From assembly GCF_013030985.1 (NCBI RefSeq), contig NZ_WPYP01000013.1:1-64000 (forward strand): a stretch of 64,000 nucleotides of DNA, read 5' to 3'. The notes under the pieces were generated by a model, which was not told the DNA's origin, did not search any database, and saw nothing but the letters and a program-made list of their open reading frames with translations. Positions 62,555 through 64,000 of the stretch are shown here, piece after piece. Both the position numbers and the translations under genes were made by a program. Origin of the DNA: Ruegeria arenilitoris (GTDB lineage: Bacteria; Pseudomonadota; Alphaproteobacteria; Rhodobacterales; Rhodobacteraceae). Within the stretch, counting starts at the first letter, position 1. The number at the start of each line of letters is the position of its first letter.

Positions 62555-64000
62555 ATGAACATTCAAAACGTACAGGTCAGCACCGCGCTGGACACCTCGC
62601 ATCTTGGCGTCGAATTCCCGTTCAGAGCGCGCTATGGCAACTTCATCAATGGTGAATTCGTTGAACCCAAGTCGGGCCAGTATTTCGAAAACACCACACC
62701 GATCACCAACGAAGTGATCTGCGAAATCGCACGTTCGAACGCTGATGACATTGAGGCCGCGTTGGACGCTGCCCACGCCGCGTTCCCGGCCTGGGGCAAG
62801 ACCTCGACCACCGAGCGCGCCAACATGCTTCTCAAGATTGCGGACATCATGGAGGCCAACACCCAGACCCTGGCAACTGCTGAAACTCTGGACAACGGCA
62901 AGCCGATCCGCGAATCCATCGCCGCTGACCTGGCGCTGTGTGTCGATCATTGGCGTTACTTTGCCGGCTGCATCCGTGCCGAAGAAGGCCATGTCTCGGA
63001 AATCGATGGCGACACCTATGCTTATCACATTCCCGAACCGTTGGGCGTTGTCGGTCAGATTATCCCGTGGAACTTCCCGCTTCTGATGGCAGTCTGGAAA
63101 CTGGCGCCAGCGCTGGCCGCTGGCAACTGCGTTGTTCTGAAGCCCGCCGAACAGACCCCGGCCTCGATCATGGTTCTGGCTGAACTGATCGCCGATGTCC
63201 TTCCCGCCGGTGTTCTCAACATTGTCAACGGCTATGGCCTCGAAGCCGGGAAGCCGCTGGCCTCTTCCAACCGCATCGCCAAGATCGCCTTCACCGGTGA
63301 AACCACCACCGGGCGCCTGATCATGCAATATGCCTCGCAGAACCTGATCCCGGTCACCCTGGAACTGGGCGGCAAATCCCCGAACATCTTCTTTGAAGAC
63401 GTGATGGACGCGGATGACGAATTCTTCGACAAATGTCTCGAAGGTTTCACGATGTTTGCCCTGAACCAGGGCGAAGTCTGCACTTGCCCCTCGCGCGCGC
63501 TGATCCAGGAATCGATCTACGACGATTTCATTGCCCGCGCTCTGGAGCGCGTAAAGGCGGTCAAGCAGGGCAACCCGCTGAGTATGGACACGATGATCGG
63601 TGCGCAGGCCTCTATCGAGCAAAAGGAAAAGATCGCTTCCTACCTGCAACTGGGCAAGGATGAAGGCGCCGAACTGCTAACCGGTGGCAATGTCTCGACC
63701 CTGCCTGGTGTCGAAGGTGGCAACTACATCGAACCCACCGTGTTCAGGGGCCACAACAAGATGCGGATCTTCCAGGAAGAGATTTTCGGTCCGGTTCTGT
63801 CGGTCACCACCTTCAAGGATGACACCGAAGCGCTGGAAATCGCCAATGACACGCTCTACGGCCTCGGCGCCGGTGTATGGACCCGCAATGGCAGCCGCGC
63901 ATTCCGCTTTGGCCGTGAAATCCAGGCCGGCCGTGTCTGGACCAACTGCTACCACGCTTATCCGGCCCATGCGGCCTTTGGTGGCTATAAGCAGTCGGGC
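62555..64000 (+). CDS. Aldehyde dehydrogenase, C-terminus beyond the window
   Basis: 482 codons are visible; relatives have about 505, so the gene is cut by the right edge. The NAD-binding [23 protein letters not shown] (about residues 170-192), the Glu in [11 protein letters not shown] (about residue 270) and the nucleophilic Cys in [12 protein letters not shown] (about residue 307) are present. It belongs to the AcoD/ExaC-like acetaldehyde or broad-range aldehyde dehydrogenases that oxidise aldehydes to acids. The start follows GGGGAGGAA. The substrate is unknown; aldehydes from amine or alcohol catabolism are likely. Confidence 0.9.
   Translation, partial: MNIQNVQVSTALDTSHLGVEFPFRARYGNFINGEFVEPKSGQYFENTTPITNEVICEIARSNADDIEAALDAAHAAFPAWGKTSTTERANMLLKIADIMEANTQTLATAETLDNGKPIRESIAADLALCVDHWRYFAGCIRAEEGHVSEIDGDTYAYHIPEPLGVVGQIIPWNFPLLMAVWKLAPALAAGNCVVLKPAEQTPASIMVLAELIADVLPAGVLNIVNGYGLEAGKPLASSNRIAKIAFTGETTTGRLIMQYASQNLIPVTLELGGKSPNIFFEDVMDADDEFFDKCLEGFTMFALNQGEVCTCPSRALIQESIYDDFIARALERVKAVKQGNPLSMDTMIGAQASIEQKEKIASYLQLGKDEGAELLTGGNVSTLPGVEGGNYIEPTVFRGHNKMRIFQEEIFGPVLSVTTFKDDTEALEIANDTLYGLGAGVWTRNGSRAFRFGREIQAGRVWTNCYHAYPAHAAFGGYKQSG

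Noticed and set aside
62417-63649. A 410-codon open frame on the minus strand
   Set aside because: It is antisense to the aldehyde dehydrogenase gene, whose catalytic motifs are clear on the plus strand; the minus-strand translation has no domain.

Overview
The window looks like a chromosome (or large replicon) segment of a marine Roseobacter-group alphaproteobacterium (Rhodobacteraceae). The basis is the gene content: a taurine operon of the TauKLM-Usp-TauXY-Xsc type, TRAP and ABC transporters for small organic nitrogen and sulfur compounds, quaternary-amine demethylases, TPR-type adenylate cyclases and alphaproteobacterial IS relics. I cannot assign a genus. No tRNA, rRNA or CRISPR array was seen.

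Layout. 0-6.6 kb: taurine uptake and oxidation operon on the minus strand (the start of xsc, tauY, tauX, a universal stress protein, TRAP genes tauM/L/K) with a divergent LysR regulator. 6.6-9.6 kb: gene-poor tract with an IS5-family relic, short repeats, cutA and a small secreted protein. 9.6-12.4 kb: GntR regulator, metal-site-less M24 (creatinase-fold) hydrolase and nitrilase-family amidase. 12.4-16.2 kb: a SAM/adenylate cyclase/AAA pseudogene fused to a thiolase tail, then an AraC regulator and an acyl-CoA dehydrogenase. 16.5-22.8 kb: TetR-controlled RND efflux operon with DUF2141 and an ATPase-less ABC membrane domain. 23-29.1 kb: two TPR sensor proteins (one with a cyclase domain, one with a winged helix), DUF1127, a homocysteine S-methyltransferase-like protein and an MFS-like protein. 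29.8-37 kb: LacI-controlled operon of a DUF1989-GcvT fusion and a ProXVW-type ABC transporter. 37-38.2 kb: second IS5 relic. 38.2-47.8 kb: BetI-like TetR and a divergent operon of a PotABCD-type transporter, a TMADH-like flavoprotein, a Rieske oxygenase and an MttB-family methyltransferase. 47.9-49.1 kb: an aminotransferase and a second BetI-like gene, both lacking their N-termini, as if by one deletion. 49.7-55.1 kb: AfuABC-type transporter, a broken histidine phosphatase and an inositol monophosphatase-like enzyme. 55.4-62.3 kb: tyrosine-recombinase relic, a 1457-residue repeat-rich autotransporter and a third IS5-family relic. 62.5 kb to the end: aldehyde dehydrogenase, cut by the window edge.

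How the genes work together. Much of the window serves capture and dismantling of small organic N, S and possibly P compounds: taurine to sulfoacetaldehyde, then Xsc; an unknown N-methylated amine or betaine through the Pot/TMADH-like/Rieske/MttB operon; another betaine-like substrate through the ProXVW/DUF1989-GcvT operon; and, by inference, a phosphorylated sugar or polyol through AfuABC with phosphatases. Several local regulators sit beside recognisable palindromes. The many relics (three IS5-type, one IS110-type, an integrase, a cyclase, a thiolase, an aminotransferase, a regulator, a phosphatase) mark a region repeatedly reshaped by insertion and deletion. The best candidates for undescribed biology are the two amine operons (29.8-47.8 kb) and the AfuABC-phosphatase cluster.
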